Source: Haliclona indistincta
Lineage: Eukaryota > Porifera > Demospongiae > Haplosclerida > Chalinidae
Assembly (NCBI GenBank): GCA_964017065.1
Contig: OZ024784.1
Span: 3,391,152 to 3,455,151 of the forward strand
Reading direction: 5' to 3'
DNA: 64,000 nt
Numbering within the stretch: position 1 is the first letter of the stretch; each line of letters opens with the position of its first letter. Below the pieces are notes generated by a model that searched no databases, was not told the origin of the DNA, and was given only the letters and a program-made list of their open reading frames with translations. Positions 35,001-47,000 of the stretch are shown in pieces. The translations under genes were made by a program, and so were the position numbers.

Positions 35001-38000
35001 GCTGCTTTAACATATGCGTGTGATTATGTCAGTATATGTGATTTCATTATGCACCCGATTAGTTCATGCTTGTGTGAGCACATTACAATCTACTCCTCTT
35101 CACTTTGCTTATTCCTTTTAATTACACCCTTTGATTAATAGGGAATACATGTTTATGTCATACGATATGTACTTCTTGAGTAAACACATTCTTTGACTTG
35201 GCTGTCCTTTTTAATACTTTTCCTTCTTCAGACTAAGCAACAGAACCATTCCAAGTCTAAGCGTCGGACAAAAACTGAACAGGTTAGTGATTGACGTGTT
35301 GTGCTATTGTGAAGTCCTCTCACAGAGCAACCGTCAGCTACTGGGTCCTAAATCATTCCCGTTGGACAGACTGATGGCGATATTTTATAGTGTGCTTGAT
35401 GAGCGAACTCAACCTTCAGCAGACATTCTAATTCAGGTATTGCACTACACACATGCTTGCAACAATGAATGAGTGGGACGTTATACATAGTTACATGCGT
35501 ACATTATGGTTACTACCACAACTTATGGCACCGTCAATTCTGATTAGTTAGGGACAATGTGTCTGTGAGCATTTATCACATACACTTGACTACTGGTTAG
35601 AGACAGTGATCACTACTGGTTAGGGACAGTGATCACTACTGGTTAGGGACAGCGATCACTACTGGTTAGGGACAGTGATCACTACTGGTTAGGGACAGTG
35701 AGCACTACTGGTTAGGGACAGTGATCACTACTGGTTAGGGACAGTGATCACTACTGGTTAGGGACAGTGATCACTACTGGTTAGGGACAGTGAGCACTAC
35801 TGGTTAGGGACAGTGAGCACTACTGGTTAGGGACAGTGAGCACTACTGGTTAGGGACAGTGATCACTACTGGTTAGGGACAGTGAGCACTACTGGTTAGG
35901 GACAGTGAGCACTACTGGTTAGGGACAGTGAGCACTACTGGTTAGGGACAGTGAGCACTACTGGTTAGGGACAGTGAGCACTACTGGTTAGGGACTGTGT
36001 CTGTGAGCACTGGTCACGTACACTATTCGTGCACTATTAGTTTATCTATCAGATATAATGAGATGCATACATGCAGTAATTACTATTTGAATTCTTTACC
36101 ATAGGGATGTCAATGGGCAAGTGCAGCTATCAGCCAATTTATAGAAAATACAGGAGCATTTATCCCTGCTCACCTATAAAATTACACTTGTTACGTGATG
36201 TTACATAACTACACTGGCTCACGCTCGTGCGTTGACAGTTGAGTTCATGATTCGCGCTCAATTGCATATATCAAATTGTCATGGCTCAAATGTTCATGTA
36301 ATTGTTCAACTGAACAAAAGTGAAGGAAGAAGATATTCAAAACAAGAATCTTAAGATCGTGTGCAATCTTATTTGAAACAAAACCTGTTTGAAGTTTGCT
36401 ATGAGAACATTGCCCGGTATGAGTAGAGTATTATTACATATTCTGTGCTTGTGTATGGGCATAGTATGTATGTACAATAACTCGATGTACTGTTAGCTTA
36501 TGATAGCAATGTGTGTACAGTATACCTGAACATTCCAGTGATAGGTGTTTGGATTAGTGAGGGTCTTAGTTTAATACATACTTGCATTAGAAAAGGAGCG
36601 CAAGAAAGAGTGTGCACTCCATGAGTTATAGCGTTATGCTCAGTCGATCACTAAGGTGTTTCAACTTGTGGCAGCAATCGATATGTTCAGTCATGTGCAG
36701 CTGGTGTAGTGATTACACACCTCTCATTATGCTAATGCAGATGATTCCGTGTGTGCAGTTATGTCTAACATAAAATGATTGTGCCCTCCCCTTCGCATAC
36801 TGCATTGCTGTTTAATATGGAGTAAGAAGATATCATAGATATGAAATTGCTTGCATGGAACATGCTTTAAGTTACTATGACAAAACTCCACGGTATTGCT
36901 GTGTGCGTTGAGTATACAACTTCACACTTATACTGTCTGAAAGCCTGGAAATCAACGGCATTAACATTCACAGAATTCTCTTACAATGCTAATAAATGAC
37001 GGCATGACTGCACAACATACAGGACTCAAGGTCTAGCACCATTTGAAAATAGCAGAAATTAAATTCTCACTGCATGAGCAGGAATGGAGTATACAAAACA
37101 TTTCCTCATTTGCATAAACTGTGTCTACTAGTAATAGTTATAGGCCATGTGGTTGTTATGCCAAGGGATAGACAGTTTTGTCAACAGTATTAGCATCACC
37201 TGTCGTACGGAAACTGGTTATTGTATAACGGTATGATAGTGAGAGCCAAAGAGGCGTCTGTCTGCCGGGTCTTTCAGCTGTATCAGCACTAAAGATGACA
37301 GTGTTGCGTCAATCTTTGTGTGTCATGTTACAGAAAATCCCAACCAGTGCTGCTTTGGTACAATGACTATTGTTGAAACATTGTTGTGCTAATTCAAACT
37401 TGTTGACGGCAGTTGTTTATCGTAAGTTAGTACACAGGGAAGCACTAGCCTTTAACAACAGTCTCAGTATAATCATATTATCAAATACAGTACATGGCAT
37501 CAAAATGGCAAGAGCTCTTATAAGTATAATGTCCAATGCAATAACCAGGAAATGGTCTATTATTATGGATTCTCCAATCTCACTGTTACTGAATTATGAT
37601 GCTGCTTTGGGGATTGCAGTCTGGTGCAAGCCTGTTTATTTATTTTTCAAGTTATGTCGTGATCATGTCAGCGATGAAGTACGTCACAACCAATCCTCAG
37701 GTGGGCAATCCGATTCTTTTGATCGTCCCGCTACAGTGTTGTCTACCATTTACGTGTAACTATGTAGTTCTGAAAGTTTGTTTGTGTATACATTGTTTCC
37801 AGCCTTCACACTCCAAGCGCATGAAGCAATTAATGAATATGGTTATGATATAGCTCTAGATGGTTTTGCTCGGACAAATGGTTGAAATTTTCCTGAAATG
37901 GATAAGAGGATAAGGTGTGATCACACCGATTCACACACATGATTACGATGTTCAACAAGGCATAGTGTCTCCCTAGTGATGACAGAGAGTGAGTGGGGGG

Positions 38001-40581
38001 TGGTTGAGAATGTAGACTAGAGTAATTGAGAATGTGTGCTTCGTTGTTGTATATTTCCTAGTATATTCCATGACTACCTGGAAACTATGCAGGTGCTGTA
38101 CTCTTCTTGTCACTGTATAAATCTTTGGTGTTTCGTAGTCTCGTGTAAGTGACTCCCTTGAACAAGCGGAGGTGTTTGACTCCACTCAACATACAAAAGG
38201 ATCTCGAGCAATGTTTTTAAAACGTGACTTAGGGAGTACTATTATGCATTGCATGGAATCTTTCAGCTTGTCTAGGGGAGTCATTTTGCTTCATTTGCTT
38301 GAGTGAGTCATTGTGTAGGTAACGTGTAACAAACGTTTTGTTTTACTTGTTTCTAAACACAGGGAGTTTGAAATATGTATGACGTATCCAGTACGTGTTT
38401 TATTAAAAACTGAGTCGATCTCGTATTATAATGTAATGTCCAAGTGATGGTATGTATTACGCCAAGAGCTGTAAAAACAATTCCTAAATTATGTTTGAGT
38501 AGTTTATACAAAACAGCAGAATAAACATAAAACTTCGAATTAATCATATTTATTATGCTTCAGTCAGCCTCGCCCTCATGACTTCATCATTCTACGTAAA
38601 GATGTGATCGCTGTCACAGTTTTCCGTCTAATCGTTAGCACGTAGCTGTCATGCACACTCCTACACCGAATGTGCTTCAGCAATAATGTGATCCTATTCA
38701 TGTGTTCATGCACACACTCCATTCACACAGTCACATCAGTATTGTATTCCACCTTTACTTGTATGTATCTTAGTACTGCATTCCAATACTAACGCACTCT
38801 CAGACTCTGAGAGTATTGCATTACATCACACTCACCGGAAAACACTCCCATACTGCCAGACCATGATGCATGAATATTTTGAGCAGCACATACATTCACA
38901 CACACGCACATGGTACACACTATTATGAATAACAGTTGACCTGGCATGCACATACACAGGGTTATACCTACATGATATCGATACACACACACAGGTGAAT
39001 ACACATGTGCAGCTAGTGAATATGTGCCTAGGCAGTATACGCACACACACGTCAATGATACATCATGATTACCAATGCTCTGACGGCTATGAATAATTTT
39101 ACACCAACTCACTTGTTTACTGTATATCATACGATTGGTATTCAATGAATACTTTTCTGAACATGGTTCACTATTTTCCACGATCAACCTGAATTAGCCG
39201 GAACCATGATGACTGCATGTGTTTAAAAACATATTTTAATTTCGTAACTGTTCAATTCAACACTAATACAGCGGGTCAATGACCACCATAGAATCTTTCA
39301 GCTTGTCTAGGGGAGTCCTTTTGCTTCGTGAGTCAGTGTGTAGGTAACGTGTAACGGGTGTTTGTTTACTTGATTCTAAACACAGGGAGTTTGAAATATG
39401 TATGACGTATGCAGTACATGTGTTATTAAAAAACTGAGTCAATCTCGTATTATAATGTAATGTCAAAGTGATGGTATGAATATTGTACTGTATAAAGGAT
39501 GTTACTGCAAGCAGTTCATTGAATTTCAAATTACAACATCCTTGCCCCATTGTTCAGCTAGGAAGCTCCTCTGTACTGTTTTAAGTAAAGTGCAATTGGA
39601 AGGCACTGATGTATAGTTGATTCAAATTACCGGTTTGTTTGTTGTTTATTCATTCTTATGTTTTGTCCTACTCAGATATCTTCACTGGTGACCCTACAGT
39701 TATTGTTATTAAAAACTGAGTCAATCTCGTATTAGTAATGTCAAAGTGATGGTATGAATATTGTACTGTATAAAGGATGTTACTGCAAGCAGTTCATTGA
39801 ATTTCAAATTACAACATCCTTGCCCCATTGTTCAGCTAGGATGCTCCTCTGGACTGTTTTAAAATACAAATATTAAAGTGCAATTGGAAGGCACTGATGT
39901 ACAGTAGAAGCGCTTCTATTCAAATTACCAGTTTGTTTGTTGTTTACTAATTCTTATGTTTTGTCCTGCTCAGATATCTTCACTGGTGACCCTACAGTTA
40001 TTGGCTCGTGTCAGTACTGGAGACGTATTGGACTCCGTGAAGTATAAGGTACATCAGTATAAGGTCCAGTAGAGTGTTTATCAAATCTGAATTTTGGAAA
40101 ATAGTTGGATTTTGAACCTTTTGCTACCTCTTGTATCAGCTATAGTGTCACCGATTACGCTAGTCTAGTCTGACAGAGTGTACATTCTTGTTCGTAGAGT
40201 GAATTTAATCATAGATCGGTACAAGTATAAGGTTACATCCCATGCACGTGTGTCAGTGTGTAGGTGTAGTGGATACTTATATTGAGTACAGTAAATTGCT
40301 CTCACATCTGTTGGGTTTCTTTACTGTTTTTGTGTGCAGAAGTATATGGGTGGGTAAGGTATGGATAATTCACTAATGACCAATAATTACTGATAGGATT
40401 CTTTCACATAATCATTCTTTCATCATTCTTAGTGTTTGGCAAAATTTGACTTGATCAGGGAGGTGTCTAGGTATGTATTGATACTACCAGTTTATTTTTG
40501 GTTCATCTTATTCTTCTTCTTTTGTAACATCACAGGAGCATTGGATTTGAAATTGTTCGCTATCTATATGACTTTAACTAA
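23086..40581 (+). CDS. ORC5: Origin recognition complex subunit 5
   Basis: AAA+-like subunit of the nuclear origin recognition complex, which loads MCM helicases. Sixteen exons give about 704 aa with consistent phases: 23086-23791, 23849-24006, 24058-24150, 24203-24281, 24334-24524, 24688-24799, 24860-24990, 25067-25115, 25186-25276, 25582-25649, 25803-25918, 35232-35282, 35326-35436, 39974-40048, 40433-40470, 40536-40581. Walker A is GHTGVGKT (third exon) and Walker B is VYLVIDRAE (fifth). Further family motifs are [58 protein letters not shown] and the ending YLYDFN. Vertebrate ORC5 (about 435 aa) starts where [10 protein letters not shown] lies here, so about 268 residues are an N-terminal extension: basic, then strongly Glu/Asp-rich and Ser-rich, presumably disordered. 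Two introns are enormous (25919-35231 and 35437-39973) while the rest are mostly under 350 bp. Confidence 0.93.
25299..25503. mobile_element. MITE in an ORC5 intron
   Basis: The ends are inverted copies (atatagcaggtaattttgg at the left; ccaaaattacccgctata at the right), with internal stretches of the same composition (ttcgccaaaat). It shares its terminal motif with the MITE at 12739-12906. It lies in the intron between ORC5 exons 25186-25276 and 25582-25649. Confidence 0.65.
28240..28732. mobile_element. MITE-like element with a small acidic reading frame
   Basis: Inverted ends (ataccttaaattggcgggta at the left; the right end reads tacccgctagcaatggtcgc and then cttaaggtat) bound about 490 bp. 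Inside, on the plus strand, a 38-codon frame starts near 28421 and reads [20 protein letters not shown] and onward in acidic residues to a stop. It may be the remnant of a transposase N-terminus in a non-autonomous copy. Confidence 0.5.
30355..30710. repeat. Tandem repeat of about 92 bp, four copies
   Basis: Four head-to-tail copies of a unit that begins with a (CA)n run, then catctggtcatcttcatgtc, and ends in gcagacaatcatttctttga. Copies differ by point changes, and the third and fourth have short deletions. The array is noncoding and lies within the giant ORC5 intron. Confidence 0.85.
35590..35993. repeat. 23-bp satellite, 18 copies, one TTAGGG per unit
   Basis: Eighteen copies of actactggttagggacagtg plus atc (or agc) are arranged head to tail. 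Two unit types differ at one position (gtgatc versus gtgagc) and occur in blocks. Each unit contains GGTTAGGG, but the spacing is not that of a telomere. Confidence 0.9.
38259..38460. repeat. Dispersed duplication, copy at 39289-39480
   Basis: The stretch from gaatctttcagcttgtctag through the ctaaacacagggagtttgaa segment and the gtattataatgtaatgtc segment is repeated with small differences at 39289-39480, and partly again in the second tandem copy after 39706. Noncoding, intronic. Confidence 0.75.
39408..39990 (+). repeat. Tandem duplication of about 298 bp that copies the start of an ORC5 exon
   Basis: The first copy contains ctactcag at 39668-39675 followed by 30 bp (39676-39705) identical to the start of the real exon at 39974. 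The second copy carries the complete exon. The decoy thus has a polypyrimidine tract, an AG acceptor and ten correct codons, followed by an in-frame stop at about 39733. Confidence 0.85.
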
Positions 40582-40789
40582 TAATTATTGCACTGATTTC
40601 AATTGGATATCACTTTTATTTTACTCTCTTCCAATGCATACTATATGTATTTATTGTGTATCTCTATCAGTCAAGTGCTCTCTACTGTATTGCCACCTGT
40701 CATACATAGCCCATTATTCATCGTTGAAATATCAACCACCTGCAGTTATGCGGAGAATGCCAACAATTCACGTTCACGTGATCTCGTGG

Positions 40790-40797
40790 TATAAAAG
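40790..40797 (+). promoter_or_regulatory. TATA box of the coiled-coil gene
   Basis: TATAAAAG lies 90 bp before the ATG at 40887 and about 210 bp after the ORC5 stop. It is one of the few clear TATA boxes in the window and suggests a transcription start near 40825. Confidence 0.55.
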
Positions 40798-40886
40798 CGG
40801 TCTAGTTGCGCAGTGAACTTCACTTCTTGCCAGATCCAAGATCAGAAAATTCTCTTGTAGCAAAACTAATCAGTTATCCAAAGAGA

Positions 40887-41606
40887 ATGTCTACACTCGT
40901 TGTTGTGCCATTTAACGACACCAACCGTCCCCGTGCCTCGACTCTGGGAAGCAACTTCAGACGAGGAGGACGCAACTACAACGACATCAAAACCAAGTCT
41001 CTGCCCAAGAACACCACCGCTGCAAAGCCCGAGACTAGATCAATCATGACTATCTTCAGTGGCTGGCGAAAGGGATTGGAAAGAGACTCTCACGAGGACG
41101 CTCTGGCGCGCCTCACAGAAGAGTTGGATTCAATCCGCGGCAACCTCAGCTCACTACGCACTGAAGGAAGAGCCATAGAGCAGCGGGTAGCTAGCGTGAC
41201 CGCTGAAGTCGATGAGATTGTTTTCCAAGAGCAGGAGAAGAGGCAGAGTTTGGAAGTGATTGCTGAGAGTGACTGTGAAAGTCAAGAAGACGAAGAGGAG
41301 GTGGAGACTAGCCAGATTCGGTCGAAATACACCTCGACGATCTCGCTCCCTCTCTCCAACAGAGACTCTGGATACATCACAGACCCTGCATTCGAAATGA
41401 CTGACCCTCAGAAATACTGTCTGCTCAACAACTCCAAGCTCCCATCTGCAGCACAGAAGACTCGCAGCACCTCTGCAATTGATTTTATCAAGAATGATCT
41501 CCATGATGATCGCCGCACTCACCTCAAGGCTACTTCATACGACAGGCTCTCTTGTCTATCTGACTCAGCCCTTGCAACTTATGCAGTGCGACATCGTATC
41601 CTGTAA
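40887..41606 (+). CDS. Unrecognised intronless coiled-coil protein, 239 aa
   Basis: A single frame runs from the first in-frame ATG (40887, context agagaATGt) to TAA. The N-terminal 60 residues are basic and Ser/Thr-rich. Residues about 62-120 have heptad spacing of Leu/Val (RLTEELDSIRGNLSSL onward), typical of a coiled coil. An acidic stretch follows (ESQEDEEEVE). The C-terminal half is Ser/Thr-rich with possible phosphorylation sites (YITDPAFE, SYDRLSCLSD). There is no signal peptide or membrane segment. Codon composition is more GC-rich than the surroundings, as expected for a real gene, and a TATA box lies upstream. I do not recognise the family and assign no function. Confidence 0.7.
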   Translation: MSTLVVVPFNDTNRPRASTLGSNFRRGGRNYNDIKTKSLPKNTTAAKPETRSIMTIFSGWRKGLERDSHEDALARLTEELDSIRGNLSSLRTEGRAIEQRVASVTAEVDEIVFQEQEKRQSLEVIAESDCESQEDEEEVETSQIRSKYTSTISLPLSNRDSGYITDPAFEMTDPQKYCLLNNSKLPSAAQKTRSTSAIDFIKNDLHDDRRTHLKATSYDRLSCLSDSALATYAVRHRIL

Positions 41607-42439
41607 ATCATCTGCAGATAGAACACAAGACAGTACTATGATCATAGTACAGACCAAGAGACGTTCTGTAACTGCTGTTTGCAAACCTCTCACTAGCAGC
41701 TAAAAGATGCTGCACCGAAAGTCAACAGAATTCCTGTTTTGTGAAGAACTGCTTTTGTTGCTCAATTGTATCTCAATTCTGCTGGCCAGAAAGTTTTTAT
41801 CATATCAATTGTAAATAGTAGCTACTGCAATAATTATTGTAAATATTTTCACTTTTTTCGTTGTTTCGTTTTGTAAAATATTATGCTCCAGGTGTTCTAA
41901 CACTATCAAAAGAAATTTTTCACAACAAACTCTGCCATCTGCTAATAATATAATACTATACAGTAGTGGGCACATAAGGGTACTCATGCATGGTAACATA
42001 GCATACTAGTACACGTATGTAGGATTTGTGATGTCTATGTGTCCTACACCAATCTGAGAACAGCTTGATCCGATTACCAGTGAATAAGAATTTAGACAAA
42101 ACCGAATCAGTGCCGTTCCAATGATTGCAATGCTCTCACTGTGACAATGTTGACATGCTGTTTGATAGACGAGCCGTGTCAGTATGTGTGTGCAGTGCAT
42201 TGCTCGATATACACAGTAAAGGAAAATTGAATTACCACAATTCTGAGTACCATCCGGTACAGTTGAGCATGCCGAAAACTGTGAATAGTTTGTAGCCAAT
42301 GTAGCGTACAACAAATCTTCAAAAATTATGCACACGTGTTCACATAGTGCACAGTGACACAACAGACAGACCTGTATTCACAATATCTAGTTTCCCTTTC
42401 TAGTCTCCAACCAACAATATTTTATATACACATCGACAG
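41607..42439. other. Intergenic region, nothing recognised
   Basis: 3' flank of the coiled-coil gene. AT-rich, with no exon, RNA gene or clear repeat that I can support. Confidence 0.35.
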
Positions 42440-42700
42440 CTACAACCAGTACATTTGATTACCCTTTCCACTGCATTTATATTCTCCGATAAACAATAAT
42501 TCACCATCAACAGCTACAACCAATAAATGTTTGAAGATGCCCTTGATTGGACATGCTGCATAAACAAAGTTGCTGACCATTACAACAAATAGATCAATCA
42601 TTGGCAGTCTCTTGTTCTCCTACCTTTAGGAACAGCTGTTGATAAGTCAATATCGTAATTGGGCTTCACAAATAGAATCCTGTCATCTGCACTGAACTAA
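42440..42700 (-). pseudogene. Possible kelch-repeat gene fragment
   Basis: Two pieces on the minus strand can be joined by canonical splice sites (about 42624-42700 and 42440-42555). They read DRILFVKPNYDIDLSTAVPK and then ACPIKGIFKHLLVVAVDG, continuing to ELLFIGEYKCSGKGNQMYWL and a stop. The LVVAVDGELLFIGEY pattern resembles a degenerate kelch blade. No upstream exons were found before SWT1 ends, so this looks like a remnant. It could instead be an alternative 3' end of SWT1. Confidence 0.3.
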
Positions 42701-44097
42701 TTACTACTTGTTTGCCGAATAAAAATTAATAACCACAAAGTTTCATTCACATGTATACAGGAAACTAGCATAATGTACATATATGGTACATCTTCAATTT
42801 TACTTTGTGATTCAAAATATGTATTTTTAAAAGCAATAGGCAATTAGTGCCAGTCAGCTCACATACTTTTCTAGGAAACTACCGGTACATGAAATCTGAC
42901 AGTAATGCCTAGCAAAAAATCAAATTTAACCAAAGAACATACCTCTCATGTTTTGTACACATCCCTCGGCATGCATAGGGAGCATATGACACATTGGGAA
43001 CTACCACTTGGGATTATAGTAGTAAGTTGAACACTGATATATCAACAGGAACTCAGTGGAAACCCATAAATGCATATCCTGGTATGTACTAAAAAAATTG
43101 AAACTGTTGTGTGGTGTTATAGGAAGGAAGAGGGGTTTTCTCTACTGCACATGGGGTTGCTATGATACTTGGCATGTAAAGGCTGAATACAGTGCACTGC
43201 AATTATAGGTTAATTACACACAAGATTACATAACTTGATCCAGTACTCACACACACTGCTTGTTCTATATTACCTTAACACTTTACGTCAAAATGGTCAG
43301 ATAAAACAAAGCATCTTATTACAAGGTTGAGTAAGTATCTGTGAGTAGTCATACTTGCTGATAAGCCCTTACACTACGTGACTCGGGCTAAGGGAATTGG
43401 CTATGACATACTATAAACAGTCAAATTAGACCTCAAGTCTTGTCTTATTTGTTCAGTTCTACAGACCTCCAGCAGCTTACATTTCTAAGTAACTAAAGTC
43501 AGGCTATGATTTTGAAGTCAGTAAAATTGGCTATGTATGGCACAGCTGCAGACAGTAGTTGATTTTCACCTCATCATCATATCTAGTGATAAGTATCATG
43601 CAAATTAACGAGAATGGGTACTACACCTGCACATGTATCAGGAGCCCATCAAGACGACATTCAACTTGCTGGCTCGAAATGCTCCTGCATGTACCAAGCT
43701 GGGCAACCAGCTGCTCCACAAGATGATCACGTGGGTAAACTAATTCTTAACTAATTCAATCATGATTAAATTTCTAAGAAAGAAACAGGAGTGAATCAGG
43801 AATTTGACCTTTATCTTTGCTGAAAACGACCACCGATCATTTCAGGAAATACCATGTACAACCATCTGTCTACGCCGAGCACTGTCCTATCCCCCGAGCA
43901 CTGTCCTACCCTTATGATATACATTCTTTTTAGAAAAAACATAATCATAAATGATAATGGTTGATGATTATATAGCCTGATCAATAGTCAAGTGTTAGTG
44001 GGTTATAAGCATGACTGGTAACTGAGCAATGTGCTCAACGCAGTAGACAACAGTACACTGTAGTAGAGAGAATTATCAATATTTTAGTGCAATGTGC
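42701..44097. other. Intergenic region, nothing recognised
   Basis: No coding exons or RNA genes are recognised. A short direct repeat (ccgagcactgtcctaccc-like) occurs twice near 43880-43915. Confidence 0.35.
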
Positions 44098-47000
44098 TCA
44101 CATAGTCTCAGGATTAGCACACATCAGCATGAGTTGTTCTGATGTGAAGGGGACAGTGAGCTGGAGGACATGATACAGGTAATGCTGAAGTGATGAATGC
44201 AGCGCTGAGGAAGTGAGCATGTTTGCACCACCACCAAGAATCCTGAACGACAAAAAATTTAAGGTCAAGTGTACTTTCATGCTTGTTACCTCTCCAAGGA
44301 TACAATCAGCTCTCTCAACAACCGCATGTGAGTGCCCCAGTCAACTCGACCAGTTGCTCCATTACTGAGAACCAAGACGAAATGACTGTAGTATCAGCTG
44401 GATGCTTACCAGGCGAGGTTGACACTCTCGTGAACTAGTTCAAGTGCATTGCGCAGCGTATCATACGAAGATGAGGCCCGACCAAAATTATACTGCACCA
44501 GATCAGTTGGCGAGGGAGAGAGAACACCTCTGGGGAACTGCATAGCTGTAGGAGTGCGCGGTACCTGGTAGAGAGATCGGTAAATGTTATGATGACTAAG
44601 TATTAAGTCACGGACAGGTGTGGGGGGTGGAGAGACTACCGTTGAGTCAGGCATGGCTTGAGACAGAACTCCATTCAATCGCTTGACCGATTCAACAACA
44701 CTGAAGATAAAAAAGATGGATAAGTATAGAGAAGAGATGAGCTTACAACTGGTTGTGCTTTGCATTGAGACTGCGTAAGAACCGAATGGCAGGTTGTACT
44801 AGCTGGCGCACTGACTCCAAAGTGGGAGAAACTTCTGCACAATCAAAGAACAGTGACAGTGCTCTATAATGATCACCATACTAACTGTTGCGTCGTAGTC
44901 TGTATTGCTGTAGTGTCTTGATATCTTGGCAGCTGCTATTTTGATTCCCAATCACTTCAAATTGGAACACAGCTACCCAATGCCTGTAAATGACCAAGTA
45001 GGCAATGATGCCAACATGCCAGTGGAAAACCTGATGTCGAACCTATCTAAGAGGAAGAGGGTGTCATCCAGAGACCAAGGTGGTTTCCGGGCAACAATAG
45101 TGTCTCTGTGGTCAAGTGAGTGAGGATACAATTAGTGATACCACAGCAGTGTGTGATGGTACATGACAAGAACAAACATGTGTACACAACCATTAGTAGC
45201 CTCTCTTCCAGTGAGTGGCTGGTGTGGACAGCACAAGTGAGCCCAGGCACATCCACCATATCAATAAATGCAGACATCAAAACAGGAGAATCTGAAGACA
45301 CTACCCCTACCCCTATAAATTACTCACAAAAGATAAGCTAGAATTCACCCATGCTCAGGCAAGCTGTTGCACACGACTTTTGAATTGTGAGAAAATTGAG
45401 TTCCGAACAGACAAAAAAACGCTATCAAATCAGGCAGAAAATTAAGGTATGGCTTGAATCAGTACGTTGGTTTTACTCTGGAATGCTTAGCCGACCTGAT
45501 CACTGCTGCTTCTGTGCTTAATCGTAACCTAAGTATCCTGATAAAAACAAAGGTGCACGGGTTTAGTTAGCCTCGCCTCCAGACCACACCCTTCAGTTAG
45601 TGGCCAGCTGGTAATGACTGTCTGCGCATGTGTTGGTTTCCAAAACCTGGGAAAAATGTCGGCAATGCGGATATCATTGATTACTAAGCGCTACAGTACG
45701 CCATCTCAGCTTGTTGGTAAGGCAGGTATTACGTTCAGACAACGTATACGATGGCAACGACATTTTCCCCAGGTTGCCATCTTATACGTTGCATATCGCA
45801 CACCTCTGCTCTTCTTCAAACGTAATGCCTGCCTTTCCAACAAGCTGAGACAGCGTACTGTAGCGCTTAGTAATCGATGATATCCGAATTGCCGACATTT
45901 CCTCCAGGTTTTCCTGGGAAAATCAATGCATGCGTGGTCTGGAGGCGAGGCTAGGGTTTAGTTTACTGTAGTATGATTAACTATCTGATGGTCGCATGCG
46001 TGCGTACCAGGCTTTCTTTTGCTGTCTACGTCGCCAACACACTGATAGCCTTAGACTAAGATATGTCCTTACCCAAGATCACCATAAGCCTCTTGCATTG
46101 CTCTCTTGATGACAATAGACAGAGTCTCTCTCAGTATCATCTCGGATTGACCTAGCAAACTGTCAGCCTTCAACACAAGAATACAGATAAAAACAATGAA
46201 ACATAATATTGCTACTAACAAGTGTTTTGTGGCTATCATCATCAACAGAACCTTGCTCAGCAAGAGCTGGCTGAGGAGAAGGACCTACACAAGCACACCA
46301 TACTAAACATAGCTAGGCTACAGCTGCACACACAATACCTTGACTACCACTTTGAGATGAGTCATATGATGTGGTGCAAGCACGAGCAAGTCCTCTCAAC
46401 TGACTGAGCAGAGTCTATCAAACAAAGCAACAATATGGTCTGAGACAATGTTAATCAAGTGTGGAGAGGAAACAGAAGCTATAACATTTGTATGTACTAT
46501 TGGTGTGAGAAAATCAGGTCAAGGAAAGAGTCATTAGAAATGACAGAGAAGGAATGGAGGAAAGAGGAATGAGTAGTGACCTTTCTGTTGCCCACAGCAA
46601 CATTGCATACAATAGCCTTGGAGCAGAGGTTTGTGTCATTGGTGAAGAGTAACACTACCTTGTCTAAGAAACACAATGTCACAACACACACTAGCAGTAC
46701 TGATCCTTTCTTACTGGTTCCGGCAGTCTTCTGCTTGTACACAAGACAACAATGGAGGATTCGGTCATCGTTGGTCACTATGTCAAAGCACTGTACAGCA
46801 GTTTGTACCTGAGAAAAGGAAAATTGAGTCGAGTTTGTATACCATTTTCCCCTCTTTACTGACCTCCTCAAGAGACTGTCCACAGACACGAGGATGACGG
46901 CTGGTGAAACAGTCATTGAGAAATGTGATCGCTTGTGCTGCTTTATGACTGACTAAAGGTGCACATTTCTGTGTTGAAAAGAACAAAAATCATTATTTCA

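Larger units (their letters stand above)
25919..35231 (+). other. 9.3-kb giant ORC5 intron
   Basis: Canonical GT...AG ends join the exon ending DKRFFSK to the exon beginning TKQQNHS. The interior has no recognisable gene on either strand. It holds a 93-bp tandem repeat (30355-30710), a MITE (28240-28732), a possible hairpin (26010-26110) and (CA)n-rich tracts. The remainder is unassigned AT-rich DNA. Confidence 0.75.
35437..39973 (+). other. 4.5-kb ORC5 intron
   Basis: This intron joins the exon ending SADILIQ to the exon beginning ISSLVTL. It contains a 23-bp satellite (35590-35993), dispersed duplications (38259-38460 and 39289-39480) and a tandem duplication that copies part of the next exon (39408-39990). 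No gene was recognised in the remaining sequence. Confidence 0.75.

Noticed and set aside
35590..35993. Interstitial telomere
   Set aside because: TTAGGG occurs once per 23-bp unit rather than in tandem, so it is a satellite with a chance hexamer.
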